Made by a program: the position numbers and the translations under genes
Assembly (NCBI GenBank): GCA_046306335.1
Contig: JBKDXM010000048.1
Location: 7,957-71,956, forward strand
Source of the DNA: UBA2386 sp046306335
GTDB lineage: Bacteria > Planctomycetota > UBA1135 > UBA2386
Reading direction: 5' to 3'
Length of the DNA: 64,000 nucleotides
The notes under the pieces: generated by a model
What the model was told of the DNA's origin: nothing
Database searches by the model: none
What the model saw: the letters and a program-made list of their open reading frames with translations, nothing else
In this document: one piece after another, positions 16,840 through 25,659 of the stretch
How the letters are laid out: each line of letters starts with the position of its first letter
Numbering within the stretch: the first letter of the stretch is position 1

Positions 16840-17717
16840 GGCTGGTCTTGCCTGGAGGAACGGGCGAACGCGACGGCGCGGCACTCGGTGGCGAAGGCGG
16901 CGGCGGCCTGCTCGACGCGGTCGAGCCAGTCGCGGTCGCCGGGTTGGAAGCACTGCATCACGCCGCGGCTCTGGTTGACGAGCGCGCCGAGGCCGCGACG
17001 GTCGAAGGCGGCGGCGAGGTCGGCCACCTTGCCGCCCTGGGCGCCGACGCCGGGCAGCAGCAGCCAGCTGTGCGGCAGCAGCGCCCGCAGGCGGGCCAGC
17101 TCCTGCGGCCACGTCGCCCCCACCACTGCGCCGACCGGCGAGTACCCGTGCGCCTGCGGCAGGTCCTGGCCCCAGCGGGTCACGGCGCGGGCGACGACGT
17201 CGCACAGCGGTTCGCCGCCGACCGGCAGGTCCTGGAAGTCCTTGGCGCCCGGGTTGCTGGTGCGCACCAGCACGAAGACGCCGCGGCCCTTGTCGGCGCG
17301 GCAGTGGGCCAGGAACGGCTGCGCCGAGTCGAGGCCGAGGTAGGGATGCAGCGTGACCGCGTCGGCGAGGCGGAAGTGGCCTTCGGCGTAGGCCTCGGCG
17401 GTCGAGCCGATGTCGCCGCGCTTGATGTCGCCGACGACCAGCAGGCCGCAGCGGCGCGCCTCGGCGCAGGTCGCCTCGTAGGCGGCATAGCCGGCCGCCC
17501 CGTACTGCTCGAAGAAGGCGATGTTGGGCTTCACCGCCGGCGCGTGGCGCGCGATCGCCGGCATGGCATCGCGGTAGAACGCCGTGATGCGCGCCGCCGG
17601 CTCGGCGCCGGGCGCGACGCTCGTCGGCAGCGCGTCGAGGCGCGGATCGAGGCCGATGACGATCGGGGATTGGCCGCCGAGGACGCGTTCCGCCAAGGCC
17701 GCGACGAAGCTCTGCAT
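16836..17717 (-). CDS. pyrF: Orotidine 5'-phosphate decarboxylase (group 2)
   Basis: 293 residues. Motifs: IVIGLDPRLDALP near the start, VKPNIAFFEQYG, and the catalytic LLVVGDIKRGDIGSTAEAYA (Lys about 94), followed by TLHPYLGLDSAQPF and LLPGVGAQGGKVADL for the phosphate-binding end. This is the longer 'type 2' OMP decarboxylase. It makes UMP in pyrimidine synthesis. It is the first gene of a minus-strand run, divergent from pntAA, and its stop overlaps the bshC start. The link to bacillithiol may be only shared transcription, although UMP feeds the UDP-GlcNAc used by BshA. Confidence 0.93.
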   Translation of the reverse strand: MQSFVAALAERVLGGQSPIVIGLDPRLDALPTSVAPGAEPAARITAFYRDAMPAIARHAPAVKPNIAFFEQYGAAGYAAYEATCAEARRCGLLVVGDIKRGDIGSTAEAYAEGHFRLADAVTLHPYLGLDSAQPFLAHCRADKGRGVFVLVRTSNPGAKDFQDLPVGGEPLCDVVARAVTRWGQDLPQAHGYSPVGAVVGATWPQELARLRALLPHSWLLLPGVGAQGGKVADLAAAFDRRGLGALVNQSRGVMQCFQPGDRDWLDRVEQAAAAFATECRAVAFARSSRQDQP

Positions 17718-17787
17718 GCGGCTCGGGAGAGTAGCTGTGATTCGTCGTGGCGCGAGCGACGCGGTTCTGTTTCTCTTGCCGCCCTAC

Positions 17788-17792
17788 GGAGG
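17788..17792 (+). promoter_or_regulatory. Ribosome-binding site of pntAA
   Basis: GGAGG lies 8 bases before the ATG at 17801. It fixes that start rather than in-frame codons further upstream. Confidence 0.75.
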
Positions 17793-17800
17793 CAGACCCC

Positions 17801-18937
17801 ATGGCAGTGATCCACGTGCCGCGGGAATGCGCCGACGGCGAGACGCGCGTCGCGGCGATTCCAGAGACCGTCAAAGGCATGGCCAAGCTCGGCCTGCAAG
17901 TCCAGGTCGAACGCGGCGCCGGCGGCCACGCCGGCTTTTCCGACGCCGACTACCAGGCTGCCGGCGCGACCCTCGTCGACGCCGCGGCCCGTGGCGTCGC
18001 CGACATCGTGCTGGGCGTGCAGTGCCCGCCGCCCGCGGTGGCGACGGCGCAGAAGCCCGGCTCGCTGCTGGTCTGCACGCTGACGCCAGGGACGCAGCTG
18101 CCGAGCGTGCGCGCGCTGCGCGACGCCAAGGTCACCGCCATGGGCCTGGAGTTCATGCCGCGCATCACGCGCGCGCAGAAGATGGACATCCTCAGCTCGC
18201 AGGCGACCTGCGGCGGCTACCAGGCGGTGCTGCTCGCGGCCGTGCACCTGCCCAAGCTGTTCCCGCTGATGATGACCGCGGCCGGCACGATCACGCCGGC
18301 GCGCGTGCTGGTGCTGGGTGCTGGCGTCGCTGGCCTGCAGGCGATCTCGACCGCGCGCAAGCTCGGCGCGGTCGTCGAGGCCAACGACATCCGGCCGGCG
18401 GTCAAGGAGCAGGTCGAGTCGCTCGGGGCGAAGTTCGTCGACACCGGCACGCCGCCGGACGCCGAGACCAAGGGCGGCTACGCCAAGGAGACGGGCGCCG
18501 AGTTCCTCAGGAAGCAGCGCGAGATCCTGTCGGCGCACATCGCCCAGGCCGACGTGCTGATCACGACGGCGCTGGTGCCGGGCAAGAAGGCGCCGGTGCT
18601 GGTGACCGCCGACATGCGCAAGGGCATGCGGCCGGGCTCGGTGATCGTCGACATGGCGGCGGGCCAGGGCGGCAACGTCGAGGGCTCGGTCGCCGGCCAG
18701 CGCGTCGTCGTCGACGGCGTGACGATCCTCGGCGACGCCAACCTGCCGGCGCAGGTCGCCAGCGACGCCTCGCGCATGTACGCGCGCAACGTGCTCGCCT
18801 TCCTCGGCGAGTTCGTCAAGGACGGCGCGGCGAAGGTCGCGATGGACAACGAGATCCTCTCGGCGGTGACGATCGTCCACGACGGCGTCGTCCGCCACGA
18901 ACCCACCGCGCAGGCGCTCGCCGCGCACGGAGGCTGA
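17801..18937 (+). CDS. pntAA: NAD(P) transhydrogenase subunit alpha, part 1
   Basis: 378 residues from ATG 17801, chosen for its GGAGG site. It starts MAVIHVPRECADGETRVAAI and has the alanine-dehydrogenase/PntA fold: LEFMPRITRAQKMDILSSQA, the NAD-binding glycine motif VLGAGVAGLQAISTARKLGA, and KEQVESLGAKFVD. The membrane part of alpha is split off into the next gene, as in many alphaproteobacteria and other phyla. The complex uses the proton gradient to drive NADH + NADP+ to NAD+ + NADPH, supplying reductant for biosynthesis and for reducing low-molecular-weight thiols. Confidence 0.96.
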   Translation: MAVIHVPRECADGETRVAAIPETVKGMAKLGLQVQVERGAGGHAGFSDADYQAAGATLVDAAARGVADIVLGVQCPPPAVATAQKPGSLLVCTLTPGTQLPSVRALRDAKVTAMGLEFMPRITRAQKMDILSSQATCGGYQAVLLAAVHLPKLFPLMMTAAGTITPARVLVLGAGVAGLQAISTARKLGAVVEANDIRPAVKEQVESLGAKFVDTGTPPDAETKGGYAKETGAEFLRKQREILSAHIAQADVLITTALVPGKKAPVLVTADMRKGMRPGSVIVDMAAGQGGNVEGSVAGQRVVVDGVTILGDANLPAQVASDASRMYARNVLAFLGEFVKDGAAKVAMDNEILSAVTIVHDGVVRHEPTAQALAAHGG

Positions 18938-18940
18938 GCC

Positions 18941-19225
18941 ATGGACCCGGTCTTCCTGCTGATCTTCGTGTTCGTGATCGCCTCGCTGCTCGGCTTCGAG
19001 CTGATCAACAAGGTGCCGCCGACGCTGCACACGCCGCTGATGTCGGGCAGCAACGCCATCTCCGGCATCACGGTCGTCGGCGCGATCATCTGCGCCGAGT
19101 CGGGCGAGGGCTGGGTCGCCCAGGGCCTCGCCTTCCTCGCCATCGTGCTCGCGACCATCAACGTGGTCGGCGGCTACATGGTGACCGACCGCATGCTGGC
19201 CTCGTTCAAGAAGAAGGAGAAGTAA
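18941..19225 (+). CDS. pntAB: NAD(P) transhydrogenase subunit alpha, part 2 (membrane)
   Basis: 94 residues with three hydrophobic segments (about 3-18, 40-52, 62-80). It contains FELINKVPPTLHTPLMSGSNAISGIT, which is strongly conserved in the transhydrogenase membrane domain, and ends in a lysine-rich cytoplasmic tail (SFKKKEK). It follows pntAA by 3 bases and precedes pntB by 1 base, so the three form one translation unit. Confidence 0.95.
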   Translation: MDPVFLLIFVFVIASLLGFELINKVPPTLHTPLMSGSNAISGITVVGAIICAESGEGWVAQGLAFLAIVLATINVVGGYMVTDRMLASFKKKEK

Positions 19226-19226
19226 G

Positions 19227-20621
19227 GTGGCCTACCTCTACCTCCTCGCGACGTTCCTGTTCGTCTTCGGCATCAAGAAGCTGACGAGCGTCAAGACCTG
19301 TCGCCAGGGCAATCGCATCTCCGAGATCGCGATGCTGCTCGCGATCGTCGCGACACTGCTGATCTTCTCGAACCTCAACATCGGCCTGATCCTCGCCGGT
19401 GTCGTCGTCGGCGGCGCGATCGGCGCGCTGATCGCCAAGAAGACGCCGACGACGCAGATGCCGGAGATGGTCGCCGCGCTCAATGGCTTCGGCGGCTTGT
19501 CGTCGGCGCTCGTCGCGATCGCGTTCCTGCTGATCGACGAGACGCTGAAGGACCCGGCCAAGACGCTGTGGGACACGGGCGCGGTCAACGCCATCAGCAC
19601 GCCGGCGACGATCGTCATCGGCATGGTCACGCTGACCGGCAGCTTCGTGGCCTACTTCAAGCTGTCCGGCAAGAAGCTCGTGCACCCGCTGGCCGGCTCC
19701 AACCGCCACCTCGCGCACGCCGCGCTGGGCCTCGCCGCGGTGGTCCTCGGGTACTGGCAGATCGTCAGCGGCAGCCACGCGCAGATGTCGGTGGCGACGG
19801 CGCTGCTGGCGCTGCTGGCCGCCGGACTCGGCGCGCTGCTCGTGCTGCCGATCGGCGGCGCCGACATGCCGGTCGTCGTCTCGCTGCTCAACAGCTACTC
19901 GGGCGTCGCCGGCGCGGCCGCCGGCTTCGTCATCAACAGCCCGCTGCTGGTCGTCGTCGGCGCGCTGGTCGGCACGTCGGGCCTGATCCTGACGCAGATC
20001 ATGTGCAAGGCGATGAACCGCTCGCTCGGCAACGTGCTGCTCGGCGGCATGGGCGAGGAGACGGTCGCCAAGGACGCCAAGGACTACAAGTCGATCAAGT
20101 CGGCGCAGCCCGAGGAGATCGCCATGCTGCTCGACGGCGCGACGTCGGTGGTGTTCGTGCCCGGCTACGGCCTCGCGGTGGCGCAGGCGCAGCACGTCGT
20201 GCGCGAGCTCGCCGACCTGCTGCAGAAGCGCGGGGCGATGGTCCGCTACGCCATCCACCCGGTCGCCGGCCGCATGCCCGGCCACATGAACGTGCTGCTC
20301 GCCGAGTCCGACGTGCCGTACGAACAGCTCTGGGAGATGGAGCGCATCAACGGCGACTTCAAGAACACCGACGTCGTGATCGTCGTCGGCGCCAACGACG
20401 TCGTGAACCCCGCCGCGCGCGAGGCCAGCGGCCCGATCGCCGGCATGCCGATCCTCGACGTCGACCAGGCGCGGACGGTCGTCGTCGTCAAGCGTTCGCT
20501 CGCGCCGGGCTACGCGGGCATCAAGAACCCGCTGTTCGAGGCGGAGAACACGCTGATGGTGTTCCTCGACGCCAAGGAAGCGCTCGAAGGGATCGTGAAG
20601 GAAGTGAAGGAGCTGAAGTAG
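19227..20621 (+). CDS. pntB: NAD(P) transhydrogenase subunit beta
   Basis: 464 residues, GTG start one base after pntAB. The N-terminal half has about eight membrane helices (YLYLLATFLFVFGIKKLTS first) with conserved AALNGFGGLSSALVA and LLNSYSGVAGAAAGF. The C-terminal half is the NADP(H) domain: GYGLAVAQAQHVVRELADLL, HPVAGRMPGHMNVLLAE, VVGANDVVNPAA and KRSLAPGYAGIKNPLF. It completes the proton-pumping PntAA-AB-B enzyme. It converges with the SWIM gene, 31 bases away. Confidence 0.97.
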   Translation: MAYLYLLATFLFVFGIKKLTSVKTCRQGNRISEIAMLLAIVATLLIFSNLNIGLILAGVVVGGAIGALIAKKTPTTQMPEMVAALNGFGGLSSALVAIAFLLIDETLKDPAKTLWDTGAVNAISTPATIVIGMVTLTGSFVAYFKLSGKKLVHPLAGSNRHLAHAALGLAAVVLGYWQIVSGSHAQMSVATALLALLAAGLGALLVLPIGGADMPVVVSLLNSYSGVAGAAAGFVINSPLLVVVGALVGTSGLILTQIMCKAMNRSLGNVLLGGMGEETVAKDAKDYKSIKSAQPEEIAMLLDGATSVVFVPGYGLAVAQAQHVVRELADLLQKRGAMVRYAIHPVAGRMPGHMNVLLAESDVPYEQLWEMERINGDFKNTDVVIVVGANDVVNPAAREASGPIAGMPILDVDQARTVVVVKRSLAPGYAGIKNPLFEAENTLMVFLDAKEALEGIVKEVKELK

Positions 20622-20652
20622 CTCCTGCGGCCGGCGCGTCGCGCCAGCACCG

Positions 20653-21561
20653 TCACTCCGGCTTGGCGGCCTTGCGCACCTTCTCGACGTCGGCCTCGAT
20701 CGCTTCCGCCGTCGACTGCTTGCGCGGCTTCGGCTTGCGCGCCGGCTTCTCGTCGTCCTCGTCGTCGTCGTCCTCGGCGGCGGCAGCCGCGGTCGCGGCC
20801 TTGCCGGCGGCCTTCGCCGCGACGGGCGCGGCAGCCGGGGCCGGCGGCGGCGGCGCGACGTCGGGCAGTTGCGCCAGCGCCTTGAGCGCCGCGTCGACGC
20901 ACGCGGCCGAGACCTCGCCGGTCAGCCAGCGCACCTGCGCGGACGACAGGATCTGGCCGAGGTCGGCGTCCTCGGCGTCCGGGAACAACACCGGCTCCTC
21001 GGGCACGCCGTAGGCGAGCGGCGGCAGGTCGCCGTCGGTCTCGGTCTGGCGCACCTTGGTCAGCAGGCCCTGGAGGTCGATGCCGCGCAGCAGCATCAGT
21101 TCCCACGGCTTCTCGTCGAGCCGGCGCGCGAACAGCTCGTGCAGCGCCAGCACGTGGCGGCAGGGCTTCTCCGGCAGGTCGCACGAGCAGCCGAAGGTGA
21201 CGCTGCGGGCCTCGGGGAACAGCGGTTCGCCGACGATGCGCGCGACGAGGCGGTCGAAGCTGCGCGGCACGCGGCCGTTGTCCAGCGCCTCGACGATCGA
21301 CTTGCTGCGCCGCAGCACGCGCACCAGCGTGTTCCAGTCGCGCGTCGGCAGGGTGCGGATCTGCAGGCTGACCTCGTGGATCGAGCCCATCGCGCCCTCC
21401 ATCTCGCAGCGGATCGAGCCGGCGCGGATGCGGACCATCGGCTTGCGGATGCTCGGCAGCGCCTCCAGCGCGGCGGCCAGGCGCGCGTCGTCGACGCTGC
21501 GCGTCGCCTCGCGGCGCCAGCGTTCGCCGAGCGTCACGGCCTTGCGGTCGCCGGCGTTCAT
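20653..21561 (-). CDS. SWIM zinc-finger protein
   Basis: 302 residues. The SWIM motif is visible around residues 122-137 as CSCDLPEKPCRHVLALH (CxC...CxH). An N-terminal region contains the IRTLPTRDWNTLVRVLRRS segment usual in this family. The last 80 residues are disordered: proline/alanine-rich, then an acidic run (EDDDDEDDEKP) and a basic tail. The ATG overlaps the stop of the SNF2 helicase gene (ATGA). The SWIM plus SNF2 pair is widespread in bacteria and is assumed to act as one DNA or chromatin-type remodelling unit, although its biological role is poorly defined. Confidence 0.85.
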   Translation of the reverse strand: MNAGDRKAVTLGERWRREATRSVDDARLAAALEALPSIRKPMVRIRAGSIRCEMEGAMGSIHEVSLQIRTLPTRDWNTLVRVLRRSKSIVEALDNGRVPRSFDRLVARIVGEPLFPEARSVTFGCSCDLPEKPCRHVLALHELFARRLDEKPWELMLLRGIDLQGLLTKVRQTETDGDLPPLAYGVPEEPVLFPDAEDADLGQILSSAQVRWLTGEVSAACVDAALKALAQLPDVAPPPPAPAAAPVAAKAAGKAATAAAAAEDDDDEDDEKPARKPKPRKQSTAEAIEADVEKVRKAAKPE

Positions 21562-24380
21562 GCGAGCGCCTCCTGGCGGTCGAGCGTCAGCAGGCGCTTG
21601 AGCTCGTCGTTGCTGAGCTCGGTCAGCCAGTTCTCGCCGGCGGCGAGCAGGCTGTCGGCGACCTCGCGCTTGCGATCGAGCATCATCTGGATGCGTTCTT
21701 CGAGCGTGCCGCTGCAGACGAACTTGTGCACGAAGACGTTGCGCTGCTGACCGATGCGGAACGCGCGGTCGGTCGCCTGGTCCTCGACCGCCGGGTTCCA
21801 CCAGCGGTCGTAGTGGAAGACGCGGTTGGCGGCGGTCAGGTTGAGGCCCGTGCCGCCGGCCTTCAGCGACAGCACGAACAGCTTCGGGCCGTCGGGGCGC
21901 GAGGCCTGGAAGTCGGTGACCATCTGGTCGCGTTCCTTCTGCGGCACGCCGCCGTGCAGGAACAGCACCGGCCCGCCGAAGGCGGTCTCGGCGTGCGTCT
22001 TCAGCAGCGAGCCCATCTCCTTGAACTGCGTGAAGATCAGGCAGCGGTCGCCCTCGTCGAGCGCCTCCTCGATCATCTCGCTCAGCAGGTCGAGCTTGCC
22101 CGAGCGGCTGGGCAGCGCGCTGCCGTCCATCAGGTAGTGCGCCGGGTGGTTGCACACCTGCTTCAGGCGCAGCAGCGTGGTGAGGATGGCGCCGCGGCGC
22201 TGGATGCCCTCGGCGGCCTTCTCGACCTCCTGCAGGCCCTTGCGCACGACCGACTCGTAGAGGATCGCCTGCTCGCGCGTCAGCGTGGCGGTGACGATCT
22301 GCTCGGTCTTCTCCGGCAGGTCGGCGACGATCTCGGGGTCGGTCTTGAGGCGGCGCAGCACGAACGGCCGCACGAGCCGCGCCAGCGCCGACATCGAGCC
22401 CTGCCGGCGCTGCTTGACGATCGGGTGTTCGAGCGTCTGCAGGAACTGCGTCCGCGAGCCGAGCAGGCCTTCGTTGAGGAAGTCCATGATCGACCAGAGG
22501 TCGAGCGGGCGGTTCTCCAGCGGCGTGCCGGTCAGCGCGACGCGGAAGTGGCCGCGCAGCGCGCGTGCGACCTTCGACTGGCGCGTCGTCGGGTTCTTGA
22601 TGTTCTGCGCCTCGTCGAGGATCACGCCGTCGAACGTGACGTCCTGCATGATCTCCTCGTCGCGCTGCAGCAGGTTGTAGCTGGTCAGCACGATGTCGGT
22701 GCTGCGCAGCATCTGCCGGAAGGCTTCCGCCGTCTCGGCGCGGCCCTTGCCGTGGTGCAGCGTGACGCGCAGCGTCGGCGCGAAGCGGTTGAGCTCGCGG
22801 CGCCAGTTGCCGAGGACGGACACCGGGCACACGATCATGATCGCGTTGGCGTCCTTGCGCTGCCGGCGCCAGTCGAGCATCACGGTGATCGCCTGCACGG
22901 TCTTGCCGAGGCCCATGTCGTCGGCGAGGCACGCGCCGAAGCCCTGGTCGACGAGGTAGTGCATCCACGCGTGGCCGCGCGCCTGGTACGGGCGCAGCTC
23001 GCCGAGGAACTCGGTCGGCAGCGGCAGGTTCTCGACCGCGCGCGCCTGCTCCAGGTTGTGCAGCAGGTTCTCCAGCCGCGGCGAGCTGGCGATCGACTCC
23101 ATGGCGAGGCCGTGCAGGTGCGACGCGCCGCCAAGCCGCAGGCGCAGGGCCTCGAAGAAGCTGATGCGCTCGCCGCCCTCCTCCATGCGCGCCTTGAAGT
23201 CGCGCAGCGCCTCGCGGTCCTTCGGGGCCAGCAGCACCGGGCGGCGGTCGATGAAGACGAGCGGCGTGCGCGCGTCGACCAGCTGCTCGAACTCGGACTG
23301 CGTCAGCTCCTTGTCGCCGACGGCGAGGCTCCAGCGGAACTCGAACCACGGCCGGGGCTCGTCCTGCTGGCCCTTGCCCTCGACGATGGCGACGCGCGCG
23401 GAGAGGCGCTGCATCGACTCGACGCCGGGCAGCTGCAGCTCGAAGCCCTCGCTCTCGAGCAGCGGCATGTGGTCGAGGATCTGGTCCAGCTCGGCGCGGG
23501 TCAGGCTCGCGCGGCCGTCGCTCAGGTTGCGGGCGCGGCGCAGCGCCGGCGTCTTCTCGGCGACGCGGTCGATGGTCTGCTCGACCTTGACCAGGTTGTC
23601 GACCGCGATGTCGTTGCGGAACGGCGACGCGGCGAGGCGCTGGTGCAGGCTCTCGATGGTCTCGGTGAACGGCACCGTCGGGATCGGCCGGACCAGCACC
23701 TGCAGCCCCCATGGCGCGCCTTCCTCGAGCGGCTTGTCGGGGACCAGGATCTCCAGCACCGGCGCGATCGGCGTCTGCCAGTACTCCTTGGGCAGGCGTT
23801 CCGCCTTGGCGAACGCGGGCTTCGCCGGCGTGCCGGCCGCTTCGGCTGCGGCGACGACCTGGTCGAGCGCGTGGCCGACGAAGCTGACCAGGAAGTTGCG
23901 CGGCGACACGGCGTAGACCGGGTCGTCCGGGACCGCGAAGCGCGCCGTGCACAGGGCGCCGGGCAGCAGGTCGGCGATCGCCGCCATCGCCCACTGCGTG
24001 TCGATCGCCCAGTGCGGAGCCCAGCGCAGCACGCCGGGCTGGGGCGCTGGCGCGTAGTCGCCGCGGGCGACCATGCGCATCACCAGTTGGCTGGCGGCGG
24101 CGAGCGCGCGCAGCGCCGGCGGCTGCTTCCTGGCGTCGAGCGCGGCCAGCCACGCCACGGCGGCGCCGAGCGGCAGGCCGCGCGCGGGGATCGTCCAGAG
24201 GGCTGGCGCGATGCGCGCCGGCGGTCGGTCGTCCTCGTCGTCGCCGGCCTCGACCAGCCCGACCGGGCGCAGCGTCGACTCCTCGACCGGGATCAGCAGC
24301 TGTGCGTCGACCGCTTCGAGCTGGCCGTCGAGCTCGGCGGGCAACGCTCCGCCCACCCCGGCGCCATCGTCGGACCACAA
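21558..24380 (-). CDS. SNF2-family DEAD/DEAH-box helicase
   Basis: 940 residues from a TTG start. The N-terminal 450 residues are the bacterial SNF2-associated region. The motor begins near 465 (LRPYQARGHAWMHYLVDQGF), with Walker A DDMGLGKTVQAI (about 487), DEAQ box LDEAQNIKN, motif III LTGTPLENRPLDLW, and in lobe two CLIFTQFKEMG, LSLKAGGTGLNLT and DRAFRIGQ. The start is uncertain. The frame stays open upstream to about 24430 and reads LHAAYLHSRQ...ALWSDD, which looks like genuine family sequence, but no ATG or GTG is present there. It forms an operon with the SWIM gene. Confidence 0.92.
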   Translation of the reverse strand: MWSDDGAGVGGALPAELDGQLEAVDAQLLIPVEESTLRPVGLVEAGDDEDDRPPARIAPALWTIPARGLPLGAAVAWLAALDARKQPPALRALAAASQLVMRMVARGDYAPAPQPGVLRWAPHWAIDTQWAMAAIADLLPGALCTARFAVPDDPVYAVSPRNFLVSFVGHALDQVVAAAEAAGTPAKPAFAKAERLPKEYWQTPIAPVLEILVPDKPLEEGAPWGLQVLVRPIPTVPFTETIESLHQRLAASPFRNDIAVDNLVKVEQTIDRVAEKTPALRRARNLSDGRASLTRAELDQILDHMPLLESEGFELQLPGVESMQRLSARVAIVEGKGQQDEPRPWFEFRWSLAVGDKELTQSEFEQLVDARTPLVFIDRRPVLLAPKDREALRDFKARMEEGGERISFFEALRLRLGGASHLHGLAMESIASSPRLENLLHNLEQARAVENLPLPTEFLGELRPYQARGHAWMHYLVDQGFGACLADDMGLGKTVQAITVMLDWRRQRKDANAIMIVCPVSVLGNWRRELNRFAPTLRVTLHHGKGRAETAEAFRQMLRSTDIVLTSYNLLQRDEEIMQDVTFDGVILDEAQNIKNPTTRQSKVARALRGHFRVALTGTPLENRPLDLWSIMDFLNEGLLGSRTQFLQTLEHPIVKQRRQGSMSALARLVRPFVLRRLKTDPEIVADLPEKTEQIVTATLTREQAILYESVVRKGLQEVEKAAEGIQRRGAILTTLLRLKQVCNHPAHYLMDGSALPSRSGKLDLLSEMIEEALDEGDRCLIFTQFKEMGSLLKTHAETAFGGPVLFLHGGVPQKERDQMVTDFQASRPDGPKLFVLSLKAGGTGLNLTAANRVFHYDRWWNPAVEDQATDRAFRIGQQRNVFVHKFVCSGTLEERIQMMLDRKREVADSLLAAGENWLTELSNDELKRLLTLDRQEALA

Positions 24381-24432
24381 GGCGATCCGCGCATCAGCGG
24401 GCTGCCGGGAGTGCAGGTAGGCGGCGTGCAGG

Positions 24433-24843
24433 CTAGTGCTTCTCGGACGTCGCCGGCTTGGGGTAGACCCACTCCTTGCTGACCTTCGCCTTCGTCACGT
24501 GCATCGGGTGGTCGATGCGGCGCGTCGCCTGGTCGGCGAGCGTGAAGACGAACAGCAGGGACAGGAACAGGAACGAGCTGAGGAACACGATCTTGTTGAT
24601 CGCCGTGTCCCACTTCACGTGCATGAAGAACAGGATCACGAGGCTCGCCTTGACGCTCGCGATCAGCATCGCGATCAGCATGTTGGCCGGGCCGAAGTCG
24701 ATGCGCGAGACGCCGACCGTGACCACCGTCAGGATCAGCAGCACCACCAGCACGTTGAAGAACATCGCGCTGCTGGAGACGTGGTGATGCCCCATCTGGA
24801 GCTCACCGTGTCCGTGACCGTCGTTGTGGGCGTGCGCGCTCAT
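24433..24843 (-). CDS. ctaF: Cytochrome c oxidase subunit IV (caa3 type)
   Basis: 136 residues. A His-rich N-terminus (MSAHAHNDGHGHGELQMGHHH) precedes three hydrophobic helices (about 28-50, 58-76, 84-106). The loop MLIASVKASLVILFFMHVKWD matches the COX4_pro family (ASVKASLVALFFMHL-like). It is an accessory subunit that stabilises the oxidase. The ATG overlaps the subunit III stop by one base (TGATG). It is the last gene of the respiratory block. Confidence 0.88.
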   Translation of the reverse strand: MSAHAHNDGHGHGELQMGHHHVSSSAMFFNVLVVLLILTVVTVGVSRIDFGPANMLIAMLIASVKASLVILFFMHVKWDTAINKIVFLSSFLFLSLLFVFTLADQATRRIDHPMHVTKAKVSKEWVYPKPATSEKH

Positions 24844-25604
24844 CAGGGCACCAGGTACAGCAGGGGGAAGAGGAAGATCCAGATCAGGTCGACGAGGTGC
24901 CAGTACAGGCCCACGAGGTCGACGGGCAGGTAGTAGCCGGCGTGGAAGCGGCCCTTGGCGACGCCCTTCATGACCCAGAGGATCAGGCCGGCGCCGATGA
25001 CGACGTGCAGGCCGTGGATGGCCGTCATCGTCACGTAGATCGCGAAGAACAGGTGGCCGTGCGGGAGCGGCGCGCCGCTCGCGTCGACCATGACGTTGTG
25101 CACGTCGGTGAACCAGGGCAGCGAGCCGGTCATGGTCGTCGTGTCGACCTGGTAGCCGTCGAACATGTGCGGGAACACGAACAGCCCGTGCTCCGTCTTC
25201 GCCTTGTACTCGAAGAACTTGATGACCATGAAGATCGCGGCGCCCACCACCGTGAGCGCGCAGAACACCATGGTCTTCTGCTTCTGGCTGGTCTGCGCCG
25301 AGCGCACGCCCATCGCCATCGTCCACGAGCTCAGCAGCAGCACCGAGGTGTTGATCGCGCCGAGCTTCCAGTCGAGCTGCTGGCCGCCGACCTTGAACGT
25401 CTCCGGGTACAGGTCGTGGTAGTAGAAGTACGCCGCGAAGAGCCCGCCGAAGAGCAGGATTTCCGTCGCCAGGAACAGCCAGAAGCCGAGCTTGGCCGCC
25501 TGGAACTCCTGCACCGGCGTGTCGAAGTGGTGCGCCACCGTGTGGGGAACGAACTCGGGTCCCGGTGCCGGGATCACTACCGAGTGGTGACCGTCGTGAC
25601 TCAT
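24843..25604 (-). CDS. ctaE: Cytochrome c oxidase subunit III
   Basis: 253 residues with about five membrane spans. Family segments: KLGFWLFLATEILLFGGLFAAY, AINTSVLLLSSWTMAM, THEFFHMFDGYQV-like FPHMFDGYQVDT, FFAIYVTMTAIHGLHVVIG and YWHLVDLIWIFLFPLLYL at the C-terminus. The N-terminus is again His-bearing (MSHDGHHS). Subunit III supports proton uptake and oxidase stability. It sits between subunits I and IV. Confidence 0.95.
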   Translation of the reverse strand: MSHDGHHSVVIPAPGPEFVPHTVAHHFDTPVQEFQAAKLGFWLFLATEILLFGGLFAAYFYYHDLYPETFKVGGQQLDWKLGAINTSVLLLSSWTMAMGVRSAQTSQKQKTMVFCALTVVGAAIFMVIKFFEYKAKTEHGLFVFPHMFDGYQVDTTTMTGSLPWFTDVHNVMVDASGAPLPHGHLFFAIYVTMTAIHGLHVVIGAGLILWVMKGVAKGRFHAGYYLPVDLVGLYWHLVDLIWIFLFPLLYLVP

Positions 25605-25659
25605 CGTTGGTACCTGTAGCAGCGTGGCGTGAAGGTTGGTTCGCGCGCCGGTCGGCCGA

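Noticed and set aside
20633..20645. GGCGC-GTC-GCGCC hairpin as a bidirectional terminator between pntB and the SWIM gene
   Set aside because: Only a 5-bp stem with no T-run; such stems occur by chance in GC-rich DNA.
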